A DNA stretch of 64,000 nt from Glycomyces sambucus (GTDB lineage Bacteria; Actinomycetota; Actinomycetes; Mycobacteriales; Micromonosporaceae): contig NZ_FNGF01000002.1 in the NCBI RefSeq assembly GCF_900102815.1, positions 1 through 64,000 of the forward strand, in the 5' to 3' direction. Below are positions 39,711 through 47,031 of the stretch, piece after piece. The position numbers were made by a program, and so were the translations under genes. How positions within the stretch are numbered: position 1 is the stretch's first letter; every line of letters starts with the position of its first letter. The notes below the pieces were generated by a model. It saw only the letters and a program-made list of their open reading frames with translations, had not been told where the DNA came from and made no database searches.

Positions 39711-40502
39711 ATGAGTCGAACCCCGGACCGGAACGTCCCCGGCAGCGATGTCGGTCCGGCCATTGTGGCCATACCCACCTACAACGAGCGCGACAACATC
39801 GAGACCACCGTCCAGGCCGCCCTCACCGGCTGCCCCGGCATCGACGTGCTCATCGTGGACGACAGCTCGCCCGACGGCACCGGCGACCTCGCCGACGCCC
39901 TCGCCGCGGCCCACGAGCGCGTCCACGTCCTCCACCGGCCCGAGAAGCAGGGCCTCGGCGCGGCCTATCTCGCCGCCTTCGCCTGGGCCGCCGAACGCGG
40001 CTACCGCATCGTCGTCGAGATGGACGCGGACGGCTCCCACGACCCCGCCGACCTGCCCCGCCTCCTCGCCGCCGTCGAGGACGGCGCCGAGGTCTCCCTC
40101 GGCTCGCGCTACATCCCCGGCGGCTCGGTCGAGAACTGGGCCCTGCACCGGCTCGCGCTCTCGCGCTGCGCCGGGATCTACACCCGCGCCATGCTCGGCC
40201 TCAAGGTCCAGGACGTCACCGCGGGCTACCGCGCCTACCGCCTCGACGCGCTCCAGAAGCTCGAACTCGAGACCGTCAACTCCGTCGGCTACTGCTTCCA
40301 GATCGACCTCACCTGGCGCGCGGTCAAGGCGGGCTTCACCATCCGCGAGGTCCCCATCGTCTTCACCGAGCGCCGCGCCGGCGCCTCGAAGATGAACGGC
40401 GCCATCACGGTCGAGGCACTGTGGAACGTGACCCGGTGGGGAGTGGCCCACCGCGCACGGCAACTGCGACGCCTCTTCTCCCGTGGCACAATCGGAGGGT
40501 GA
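39711..40502 (+). CDS. ppm1: Polyprenol-phosphate mannosyltransferase Ppm1 (GT2 catalytic domain)
   Basis: A 263-aa family 2 glycosyltransferase that moves mannose from GDP-mannose to polyprenyl phosphate, giving the donor for lipoglycan and protein O-mannosylation. Seen: VAIPTYNERDNIETTV, the metal/nucleotide site VLIVDDSSPDGTGDLA, the DxD-like VVEMDADGSHDP, LGSRYIPGGSVENW and the QIDLTWR and REVPIVFTERRAGASKM segments. It lacks membrane helices, like the soluble Ppm1 D2 domain of Mycobacterium. It follows lnt by 13 bases and its stop overlaps the fxsA start, so lnt-ppm-fxsA is one operon. Confidence 0.95.
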   Translation: MSRTPDRNVPGSDVGPAIVAIPTYNERDNIETTVQAALTGCPGIDVLIVDDSSPDGTGDLADALAAAHERVHVLHRPEKQGLGAAYLAAFAWAAERGYRIVVEMDADGSHDPADLPRLLAAVEDGAEVSLGSRYIPGGSVENWALHRLALSRCAGIYTRAMLGLKVQDVTAGYRAYRLDALQKLELETVNSVGYCFQIDLTWRAVKAGFTIREVPIVFTERRAGASKMNGAITVEALWNVTRWGVAHRARQLRRLFSRGTIGG

Positions 40503-41026
40503 CGCACCAGCAGCCGCCGCAGGCACCGAAGCGCGCCCCGTTCGCACTCAGGCTCGCGCTGGCGGTGTGGCTCGTCTCCGAGGCCGCCGCCTTCTTCGGC
40601 CTGGCCTACCTCATCGGGATCGGCTACACGCTGATGGTCTTCATCGGCACGACGTTCATCGGCATCCTGCTCATCCAGTACGTCGGCGCGAAGTCGTTCC
40701 GGGCCGCCCGCGACTACCTCAACTCCGGCGGCGACCCCTCGCGGGAGCTGCCGAACGGGTACGCGCTGGCGGGCGCGTTCTGCCTCATCATCCCCGGGTT
40801 CGTGACCGACCTGGCCGGCCTGCTCCTGCTGTTCCCGCCGACCCGGTTCGTCTTCCGGGGCCTGGGCCGGTGGATCGCCGCCCGGACCCCGGTCATGCGC
40901 TTCGGCGGCGACGTCATCGACGGCGAGGTGGTCGAGGAGCGCGACTCCGCGGCGAACCCGGACTTCCCCGACGACGAGCCCAAGAGATACGACAACGGAC
41001 CCCGGTCGATCGACCAGGGTCCGTGA
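40499..41026 (+). CDS. fxsA: FxsA family membrane protein
   Basis: A 175-aa membrane protein of the FxsA family (named for suppression of F exclusion of phage T7 in E. coli). It has three to four helices, among them FALRLALAVWLVSEAAAFFG and LAGAFCLIIPGFVTDLAGLL; PGF.TD..G and LL.LPP are the family hallmarks. The acidic C-terminal tail is cytoplasmic. GTG 40499 overlaps the ppm stop by GTGA and sits directly behind GGAGG. Its job in actinobacteria is unknown; the lnt-ppm-fxsA-rbpA order is shared with other actinomycetes. Confidence 0.9.
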   Translation: MTHQQPPQAPKRAPFALRLALAVWLVSEAAAFFGLAYLIGIGYTLMVFIGTTFIGILLIQYVGAKSFRAARDYLNSGGDPSRELPNGYALAGAFCLIIPGFVTDLAGLLLLFPPTRFVFRGLGRWIAARTPVMRFGGDVIDGEVVEERDSAANPDFPDDEPKRYDNGPRSIDQGP

Positions 41027-41039
41027 GTCTCGTCTGCGC

Positions 41040-41381
41040 CTAGCGCTCGCCGCGGCGGGCGCGCATCTCCTGCAGGCGCTCGTCGAGGATCTCCTCGAGC
41101 TCCTCCATCGACCGGCGCTCCAGCAGCATGTCCCAGTGGGTGCGCGGCGGCTTGACCTTCTTCGTCTCCGGCTCCTCGCCGTCGACGAGCTTCGCGGTCG
41201 TCCCGTCGAGACGGCACTCCCACGTGAGCGGGATCTCTGCCTCCACGGCGAACGGCACCTCGAAGCGGTGGCCCTGCGGGCACACGTAATCACGGGTCTG
41301 GCGGGGCGCCAGCTCCGTGTTGCGGTCCGATTCGTAGCTGACGGCGCCGAGACGGGAGCCCCTCAGCATTCTGTCGCCCAT
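41040..41381 (-). CDS. rbpA: RNA polymerase-binding protein RbpA
   Basis: A 113-aa actinobacterial transcription factor that binds RNA polymerase and the principal sigma factor and helps open promoters. It begins MGDRMLRGSRLGAVSYESDR, has the RbpA core with Cys pairs in RDYVCPQGHRFEVPFAVEAE and WECR (zinc or core-fold positions), then the basic linker KKVKPPRTHWDMLLERRS and the sigma-interacting C-terminal helices (MEELEEILDERLQEMRARRG). ATG 41381 follows AAGGAAG and GGGG at a longish distance. It is convergent with fxsA across 13 bases. Confidence 0.96.
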   Translation of the reverse strand: MGDRMLRGSRLGAVSYESDRNTELAPRQTRDYVCPQGHRFEVPFAVEAEIPLTWECRLDGTTAKLVDGEEPETKKVKPPRTHWDMLLERRSMEELEEILDERLQEMRARRGER

Positions 41382-41780
41382 GTTCCCCTGCACTTCCTTT
41401 GAGCATTGCCCTGACCCACGCGGCCGGGCCGGTCGGCCCCGGCCGCTCTGCGCGTCCCCCCGGATCACGCCGAACCCTGGGGCTTTCGCTTCGTACAACG
41501 CCGGGACCTGGCCGGTTCCTTCCCGGCGCCGCCGTCCGAGGACGCGGCCGTCCCGACGCGGACCCCCAAGTGTGGCCCGGCGAGGCCGCGGCCGCCACGG
41601 ACGTCCCCTTGAAGTGTGACACAACACGGGCCCCGATCCGCGCGGGCGAGCACGTGAGACCCGACTCGCGACCGGTGCGAAGCGGGTGCGAACGGTGCGT
41701 GAGCGACGCGTGAACACCGAACGGGTCGCATCGGGGGTGGACGCGCCCAGTAAGGTGTGCACCAGACAAGGAGTTCTCAC
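41382..41780. promoter_or_regulatory. Divergent control region of rbpA and the Hsp70-like gene
   Basis: 399 bases with no supported gene. On the minus strand, the rbpA leader can form a hairpin of CGGCCGGG with CCCGGCCG near 41420-41445. On the plus strand, TAAGGT (41751-41756) is a likely -10 box for the Hsp70-like gene, whose ribosome binding site AAGGAG is at 41768-41773. A plus-strand frame at 41399-41713 was not accepted. Confidence 0.5.
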
Positions 41781-43139
41781 ATGCACGTGCTTGGAATCGA
41801 CTTCGGAACCTCGAACACCGTCGCCGTGCTGCGTTCGGCCGACGGACGCGTACGCCCGCTGCTGTTCGACGGCGCTCCGATCCTGCCCTCGTCGGTCTAC
41901 TACAACTCCGACGGGCGCATGCTCGTCGGACGCGACGCCGAGCGCAACGCCCGCATGGACCCCGCGCGGTTCGAGCCCAACCCGAAGCGCCGCATCGACG
42001 ACGGCTCGCTCTTCCTGGGCACCTCCGAGATCCCGGTGCCCCAGGTCTTCGCGTACGTGCTCCAGCAGGTGGCCCTGGAGGCCCAGCGCCAGGCCGGCCA
42101 GATGCCCGGCCAGGTCCGGCTCACCCACCCCGCCCGCTGGGGCGAGCGCCGCCGCTCGATCCTGGTCGACTCCGCGCGCCTCGCCGGGCTGCCCGCCCCG
42201 CAGCTCATCCCCGAGCCGGTCGCCGCGGCCTCGTACTTCACCTCGGTGCTCGGCACCGCCGTCCCGCCCGGCCGCTCGCTGGCGATCTACGACCTCGGCG
42301 GCGGCACGTTCGACGCCACCGTGGTGCGCCGCACCCAGACCGGCTTCGAGGTCCTCGCCGAAGAGGGCATCGGCGACATCGGCGGCCTCGACTTCGACCA
42401 CGGCATCGTCGAGCACCTGGGCAAGACCTACGGCGCCTCCCACCAGAGCGACTGGCAGCGGCTCCTCTCGCCCGCCGACGACCGCGACCGCCGGTACCGC
42501 CGGATGCTCTACGAGGACGTCCGCGGCGCCAAGGAGACCCTGTCGCGCACCGCGAGCGCCGACATCCACCTGCCCGCGCTCGAAGTCGACGCGCACCTGA
42601 CGCGCGCCGAGTTCGAGGACATCGCGCGCCCGCCCCTGGAGCGCACGGTCGACTGCCTCCAGCGGGCCATCAGCTCCGCCCGCATGAACCCGGCCGACCT
42701 CGTCGGGATCTTCCTCGTCGGCGGCTCCTCGCGCATCCCGATGATCTCGCAGCTCATCCACTCCAAGCTGGGCGTGCCGCCGCAGACGTTCGAGCAGCCC
42801 GAGACCGTGGTCGTGGAGGGCGCCGTGCGCGCCGCCTCCGGCCCGGCCCCGACCGACCAGCAGTCGATGGCCCGCCCGACCTCGGGCGGACCCGTCTCGC
42901 CCGCCGGGCACATGTCGGCCCCGCGCCCGCCCGTGCAGGCGCCGCACCAGCCGCCGGTCCAGGCCCCGCAGATGCTGCCGCCGCAGACGAACTACCAGCC
43001 CGCGCCCCAGGCGCAGCCGTCCTACCAGCAGCAGGCCGCCAAGCGGCCGCTGTCGCAGGAGCCGGCCGTCCTGGTGACCGGCGCGGCCGTCATCATCCTG
43101 CTCGTGGTGTTCTTCGTGCTCCTGTCGGTGATCCTCTAG
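41781..43139 (+). CDS. Hsp70/DnaK-like ATPase with C-terminal membrane anchor
   Basis: A 452-aa protein with only the nucleotide-binding domain of Hsp70 (residues about 1-365). Phosphate loop 1 is MHVLGIDFGTSNTVAVLRS; the connecting motif is RLTHPARWG; phosphate 2 is AIYDLGGGTFDATVV; the adenosine motif is VGIFLVGGSSRIPMI. The usual peptide-binding domain is missing. In its place is a Pro/Gln-rich stretch (about 375-425) and a single C-terminal helix (VTGAAVIILLVVFFVLLSVI, ending the protein), so it is tail-anchored with the ATPase in the cytoplasm. ATG 41781 has AAGGAG 7 bases upstream. Function unknown; family members of this shape occur in actinomycetes. Confidence 0.9.
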   Translation: MHVLGIDFGTSNTVAVLRSADGRVRPLLFDGAPILPSSVYYNSDGRMLVGRDAERNARMDPARFEPNPKRRIDDGSLFLGTSEIPVPQVFAYVLQQVALEAQRQAGQMPGQVRLTHPARWGERRRSILVDSARLAGLPAPQLIPEPVAAASYFTSVLGTAVPPGRSLAIYDLGGGTFDATVVRRTQTGFEVLAEEGIGDIGGLDFDHGIVEHLGKTYGASHQSDWQRLLSPADDRDRRYRRMLYEDVRGAKETLSRTASADIHLPALEVDAHLTRAEFEDIARPPLERTVDCLQRAISSARMNPADLVGIFLVGGSSRIPMISQLIHSKLGVPPQTFEQPETVVVEGAVRAASGPAPTDQQSMARPTSGGPVSPAGHMSAPRPPVQAPHQPPVQAPQMLPPQTNYQPAPQAQPSYQQQAAKRPLSQEPAVLVTGAAVIILLVVFFVLLSVIL

Positions 43140-43153
43140 CGGCCGGCGGTCCC

Positions 43154-44302
43154 TTAGAGGCCCTTGCGCAGGCGCTCCAGGCCCTCCTCCAGGACGGCCC
43201 GGGGCTTGCAGAAGGTGAAGCGGACCTCCGGCCTCGCGGCCGCGGGGTCCGCGTAGAACACCTGGTTCGGGATCGCGACGACCCCGCACCGCTCGGGCAG
43301 GCCGAGGCAGAACGCCATGCCGTCCTCGTACCCCAGCGGCGCGGCGCTCGTGGTCACGAAGTAGGTGCCCTGCGGCTCGTACACGGTGAACCCGAGCGCG
43401 GCCAGGCCCGCGGTCAGCAGGTCGCGCCGCTCGGCGTAGTCGGCGACGAAGCCGTCGTAGAACTCCCGGCCCGAACCGAGCGCCGCGGCGATCCCGTACT
43501 GGAACGGGGTGCCCGACGCGAACGTCAGGTACTGCTTGACGCCCTTGACGCGGTCCACGAGCGCCGCCGGGCCGGTGGCCCACCCGATCTTCCAGCCGGT
43601 CACCGAGAACGTCTTCCCGGCCGAGCCGATCGACAGCGTCCGGTCCCACATGCCCGGCAGCCCCGCGACCGGCTCGTGGCGGCTCCCCGCGAACACCAGG
43701 TGCTCGTACACCTCGTCGGTGACCACGAGCAGGTCCCGCTCGACCGCGAGGCGCGCGACGGCCTCCAGTTCGGCCCGGTCCAGGACCGTCCCGGTCGGGT
43801 TGTGCGGGGTGTTCAGCAGCAGCACCCGGGTGCGCTCGGTGACGAGCCCGCCGAGCCGTGCCAGGTCGGGTCGGAACCCGGGGGCGTCCAGGCGCCACGG
43901 CACGATCGTGCCGCCCGCCAGCTCGACGGCCGCCTTGTAGGAGTCGTAGAACGGCTCCATCGCCACGACCTCGTCGCCGGGGCGCACGAACGCGAGCATC
44001 GACGCCGCGATCGCCTCGGTGGCCCCGGCGGTCACCACGACCCCGTCCTCGGGGCTCGGTGCGAGCCCGTACCAGTCGCGCTGGTGGGCCGCGATCGCCT
44101 CGCGCAGCTCGGGGACGCCCGGCATCGGCGGGTACTGGTTGCGCCCGTCCCGCATCGCGGCGACGGCCGCCTCGACGACGTGCTCGGGCCCGGACTCGTC
44201 GGGGAAGCCCTGCCCGAGGTTCACCGCGCCGTGCCGCTGCGCGAGCGCGGACATGACGGTGAAGATGGTGGTCTGCGGCTTGGCCGGGCCCGGTAGGTCC
44301 AT
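43154..44302 (-). CDS. PLP-dependent aminotransferase, class I/II (DapC/YbdL-like)
   Basis: A 382-aa fold type I aminotransferase. The PLP lysine is in IGSAGKTFSVTGWKIGW; NTPHNPTG holds the cofactor-contacting Asn and TDEVYEHLVF the Asp and Tyr; the C-terminal Arg that binds the substrate carboxylate is in VRFTFCKP. The N-terminal VNLGQGFPDE and NQYPPMPG patterns place it with the kynurenine-oxoglutarate/methionine aminotransferase and actinobacterial N-succinyldiaminopimelate aminotransferase group. Substrate cannot be fixed from sequence. ATG 44302 follows GAGGAGG. The gene is separate from the pair upstream. Confidence 0.9.
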   Translation of the reverse strand: MDLPGPAKPQTTIFTVMSALAQRHGAVNLGQGFPDESGPEHVVEAAVAAMRDGRNQYPPMPGVPELREAIAAHQRDWYGLAPSPEDGVVVTAGATEAIAASMLAFVRPGDEVVAMEPFYDSYKAAVELAGGTIVPWRLDAPGFRPDLARLGGLVTERTRVLLLNTPHNPTGTVLDRAELEAVARLAVERDLLVVTDEVYEHLVFAGSRHEPVAGLPGMWDRTLSIGSAGKTFSVTGWKIGWATGPAALVDRVKGVKQYLTFASGTPFQYGIAAALGSGREFYDGFVADYAERRDLLTAGLAALGFTVYEPQGTYFVTTSAAPLGYEDGMAFCLGLPERCGVVAIPNQVFYADPAAARPEVRFTFCKPRAVLEEGLERLRKGL

Positions 44303-44346
44303 GGGGGTTCCTCCTCTGCGAACCCGGCCATCATCGCGCACCGCGC

Positions 44347-44910
44347 TCAGCCGGGACCGCCCGCCCGCTTCCCGGCGAGCGACGCGGCGATCCGCGCGGC
44401 GATGCGCTCGCGCGCGGCCGCGGTGCGGGCCTGGAGCACCGGGAGCATGAGCGCGTACCGCTCGCTCCGGGGCAGGGCCGCGAGGGCCGCCTCCGCGCTC
44501 GCGGCGGCGACGGCCGCCGCGAGTTCGGCCGGGACCTCCGCGGTCCGCTGCGACTCGTAGGCCGCGTCCCACCGGCCGTCGGCCTTCGCGGCCGCGACCT
44601 GCGCCTCCCCGGCGGGTCGCATCCGGCCCGCGGCGGTGAGCGCCGCGATCTTCACCCGGTTGACCTGCGACCACGCGCTGCCGGCCCGGCGCGGGGAGTA
44701 CCGCTGGAGGAACGAGTCCCCGTCGAGGGCCTTGCGCTGCCCGTCGATCCACCCGAAGCACAGCGCCCCGTCCAGGGCGTCCTCGATGCGGATGAGTTCG
44801 AGTGCGCTGCGGCGCTTGCCGATCCGCAGCCACGCCTCGGTCGCGCCGGCGTGGTGCTCCGCGAGCCAGGACTCCCAGTCCGCGAGGTCGGCGAACTCGA
44901 GCGCGCTCAC
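44347..44910 (-). CDS. YdeI/OmpD-associated family protein
   Basis: A 187-aa protein of the YdeI family (conserved in bacteria, sometimes annotated as bacteriocin-protection proteins). Typical pieces are the EFADLADWESWLAEHHA start, AWLRIGKRRSA, ALCFGWIDGQRKALDGDSFLQ, RRAGSAWSQVNRVKIAALTA and the C-terminal LPVLQARTAAARERIAARI. Molecular function unknown. GTG 44910 overlaps the stop of the VOC gene by GTGA, so they are coupled, and both are governed from the divergent promoter region at 45306-45391. Confidence 0.88.
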   Translation of the reverse strand: MSALEFADLADWESWLAEHHAGATEAWLRIGKRRSALELIRIEDALDGALCFGWIDGQRKALDGDSFLQRYSPRRAGSAWSQVNRVKIAALTAAGRMRPAGEAQVAAAKADGRWDAAYESQRTAEVPAELAAAVAAASAEAALAALPRSERYALMLPVLQARTAAARERIAARIAASLAGKRAGGPG

Positions 44911-45305
44911 CGCCGCGCCCCGAGCACGTCGAGGTAGTGCTGGTTGAACATGACGCCGAGGACGTTCCCGAACGGGTCGAGGAACGAGGCGGTGACGAAC
45001 CCGTCCCCGCGCACGGTCTTCGGCTCGTACTCCTTCGCGCCCATGGCGGTCAGGCGCTCGACGGCCGCGTCGAGGTCGTCGACGTGCCAGTAGGCGATGG
45101 CCCCGCCCGGGGCCGCCCGCAGGTCGTGGGGCGCCCACGAGCCCTGGACCAGGCCCAGCTCGTGCCCGTAGTCGCCGACGCGGAACTCCTTGTACCCGCC
45201 CGGGACCTGGAAGTACGCCTCGATGCCGAGCAGTTCGGCGTACCACGCCTCGGCGGCGTCCAGGTCCTCGGCGAAATAGGTGACGGTGGCGAATCCTCGC
45301 AGCAT
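44907..45305 (-). CDS. VOC family (glyoxalase/dioxygenase fold) protein
   Basis: A 132-aa vicinal-oxygen-chelate protein: two beta-alpha-beta-beta-beta halves starting at FATVTYFAEDLDAAEAWYAE and AIAYWHVDDLDAAVERLTAM, with FLDPFGNVLGVMFN at the end. Such proteins are glyoxalases, resistance proteins or dioxygenases; the metal ligands are not clearly all present. ATG 45305 is preceded by AAGGG. It heads an operon with the YdeI-family gene and is divergent from a WYL-type regulator. Confidence 0.9.
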   Translation of the reverse strand: MLRGFATVTYFAEDLDAAEAWYAELLGIEAYFQVPGGYKEFRVGDYGHELGLVQGSWAPHDLRAAPGGAIAYWHVDDLDAAVERLTAMGAKEYEPKTVRGDGFVTASFLDPFGNVLGVMFNQHYLDVLGARR

Positions 45306-45345
45306 GGCCCTTGCCCCTTCGTTGTCGTTGGCACCCACGCTACGG

Positions 45346-45376
45346 CGCATTGCGGACGACTTCCTTCCGCAATGCG
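45346..45376. promoter_or_regulatory. Palindromic operator between VOC operon and WYL regulator
   Basis: Perfect 11-bp inverted repeat CGCATTGCGGA-N9-TCCGCAATGCG centred in the 86-base divergent gap. It is most likely the site of the WYL regulator at 45392, controlling itself and the VOC-YdeI operon. CAGAAT (45380-45385), 6 bases before the regulator ATG, may be its -10 box, which the right arm nearly touches. Confidence 0.8.
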
Positions 45377-45391
45377 TGGCAGAATCCGGGA

Positions 45392-46336
45392 ATGCTCGAG
45401 ACCTCCGCGCGCCTGCTGCGCCTCCTCTCACTCCTCCAGACCCACCGCGAGTGGTCCGGTGCGGCGCTGGCCGAGCGCTTGGAGGTGAGCACCCGGACCG
45501 TGCGCACCGACGTGGGCAAGCTCCGGCGGCTCGGCTACCGGGTCGCCTCCACCACGGGCGCGGCCGGCGGCTACCGGCTCGAGGCGGGGAGCGCGGTGCC
45601 GCCGCTGCTGCTCGACGACGAGGAGGCCGTGGCGGTCGCGGTGGGCCTGCGCGCGGCGGCCTCCGGCTCGGTGGCGGGGATCGAGGAGACCTCCTTGCGG
45701 GCCTTGGCGAAGCTGGAGCAGACGCTCCCCTCGCGGCTGCGGCGGCGCATCGAGGTGCTGCGCTCGGCCACGGTCTCGGCGGCGGCGGCCGGGCCCGCCG
45801 TCGACGCCGGCGTGCTCACCGCGATCGCCGAGGCCGCGCACCGGAGCGAGCAGCTGCGGTTCGACTACCTCGACCGCGACGGGGCGGCGTCGCGGCGCCG
45901 GGCCGAGCCGCACCGGCTCGTCTACACCGGGCGCCGCTGGTACCTGCTGGCCTGGGACGTCGACCGCGGCGACTGGCGCACCTTCCGCGCCGACCGGGTG
46001 CGGCCCCGCACCCCGAACGGCCCGCGCTTCGCGCCGCGCGACCCGCCGGAGGAGGCCGTCGCGCACGTCCTGCGGGGGGTCGGCCGGACGGCCTGGCGCC
46101 ACCCGGCCCGGCTGCGACTCCACGTCTCGGCCGAGACCGCGGCCGACCGCCTGCCGCCCGGCAGCGGCCTCATCGAGCCGGCCGGACCGGACGAGTGCCT
46201 GTGGGAGACCGGCAGCGACTCGCTGCGCGACCTCGCGCGCTTCGCGGCCTCGCTCGACGTGCCGTTCACTGTGGAGGAGCCGCCGGAGCTGCGCGAGGAG
46301 CTGCGGGTGCTCGCGCAGCGGCTGCTGCGGGCCTGA
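45392..46336 (+). CDS. HTH-WYL transcriptional regulator (YafY type)
   Basis: A 314-aa regulator: N-terminal DeoR/HTH_11 winged helix (residues about 1-62, RLLRLLSLLQTHREWSGAAL and VSTRTVRTDVGKLRRLGY), WYL domain (about 140-215, with RRWYLLAWDVDRGDWRTFRA) and WCX tail. WYL domains sense small ligands or nucleic acids. ATG 45392 has no ribosome binding site but CAGAAT 6 bases upstream. It is divergent from the VOC/YdeI pair with a perfect palindrome between, the usual arrangement for this class. It is distinct from PafB/PafC in this window, which are true pairs. Confidence 0.93.
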   Translation: MLETSARLLRLLSLLQTHREWSGAALAERLEVSTRTVRTDVGKLRRLGYRVASTTGAAGGYRLEAGSAVPPLLLDDEEAVAVAVGLRAAASGSVAGIEETSLRALAKLEQTLPSRLRRRIEVLRSATVSAAAAGPAVDAGVLTAIAEAAHRSEQLRFDYLDRDGAASRRRAEPHRLVYTGRRWYLLAWDVDRGDWRTFRADRVRPRTPNGPRFAPRDPPEEAVAHVLRGVGRTAWRHPARLRLHVSAETAADRLPPGSGLIEPAGPDECLWETGSDSLRDLARFAASLDVPFTVEEPPELREELRVLAQRLLRA

Positions 46337-46367
46337 GCGGGCCCGGTGCCGTCGAGTCATGGGTGCT

Positions 46368-46459
46368 GTGTGACATGTGACGTGCCACCCGGGTTCCGCA
46401 AGGCGGTGGCGGGAGTTCGCTCCGGCCGCCGGTCGCCCATGCCGTGTGGCATGTGACGT
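46368..46459. repeat. Pair of 16-bp direct repeats in a convergent gap
   Basis: GTGTGACATGTGACGT at 46368-46383 and GTGTGGCATGTGACGT at 46444-46459, 15 of 16 bases equal and 76 bases apart. They lie between the WYL regulator and the end of the MarR gene, where no promoter is expected. Confidence 0.6.
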
Positions 46460-46492
46460 ATTACCGTGACGGCCGCTCGGCGGTCGGCCCGC

Positions 46493-46981
46493 TCACTCGC
46501 CTTCGGCGGCGAGCTTCGCCAGGAGGCCCGCGAGCGCGTCCCGCTCCTTCGCCGTCAGGGGTGCGAGGAGCCGGTCCTGGTTCGCCAGGTGCACGCCCAT
46601 GAGCCGGTCGGTGAGCCCGACGCCCTCCGGCGTCAGCGTGATCCGGCGTCCGCGCGCGTCCTCGTCGGTGACCGCCCGCGCGACCAGGCCCTTCGCCTCG
46701 AGCCGGTCGACGCGCTTGGTGATCGCGCCGGTCGTCACCAGCACCGTGCGGCTCAACTCGCCCGCCGAGAGCGAGTACGGCTCGCCCGCGCGCCGCAGGG
46801 CCGCGAGCACGTCGAAGTCGCCGTTGCCGAGCCCGGCCTCGGCGAAGGGCGGGCGCAGGCGCCGGTCGAACCCCTCGGCGAGCCGGAACAGCCGGCCGAC
46901 CACGAGCATGGGGGAGGAGTCCAGGTCAGGGCGTTCGCGCCGCCATTGGACGACCATGTCGGCGACATCGTCTCTCTGCAT
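46493..46981 (-). CDS. MarR-family transcriptional regulator
   Basis: A 162-aa winged-helix repressor. It has the dimerisation helices at both ends and a wing/recognition segment LSAGELSRTVLVTTGAITKRVDRLEAKGLVAR then DARGRRITLTPEG, typical of MarR. ATG 46981 (MQRDDVADMVVQWRRER) is preferred over the earlier ATG codons at 46990 and 47023, because TAGAAT (46994-46989) lies exactly 7 bases upstream and the longer versions would start inside the operators. It is divergent from the nitroreductase gene and its promoter overlaps operator 1, so it probably represses itself too. Confidence 0.93.
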   Translation of the reverse strand: MQRDDVADMVVQWRRERPDLDSSPMLVVGRLFRLAEGFDRRLRPPFAEAGLGNGDFDVLAALRRAGEPYSLSAGELSRTVLVTTGAITKRVDRLEAKGLVARAVTDEDARGRRITLTPEGVGLTDRLMGVHLANQDRLLAPLTAKERDALAGLLAKLAAEGE

Positions 46982-46984
46982 GAC

Positions 46985-47031
46985 TTGCATTCTAGCTTCC
47001 GAGGAAGATATTATGTCTTCCATGGAAGATA
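46985..47031 (+). promoter_or_regulatory. Nitroreductase promoter with two MarR-type operators
   Basis: Promoter: -35 TTGCAT (46985-46990), 18-base spacer, -10 TATTAT (47009-47014), start codon at 47022. Operator 1 (46993-47010), read on the minus strand, is TATCTTCCTCGGAAGCTA; operator 2 (47014-47031) is TGTCTTCCATGGAAGATA, with a perfect 14-bp palindrome TCTTCCATGGAAGA whose centre is the ATG. The centres are 21 bases apart, two helical turns, so two dimers would bind one face of the DNA and cover both -10 boxes. Confidence 0.85.

Noticed and set aside
41399-41713. 104-codon frame upstream of the Hsp70-like gene
   Set aside because: No binding site, Arg/Pro-rich shadow-like product, and it overlaps the expected rbpA promoter.
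47013-47021. Earlier ATG (47013) for the nitroreductase
   Set aside because: It lies inside the -10 box TATTAT, upstream of the expected transcription start, and adds only three residues.
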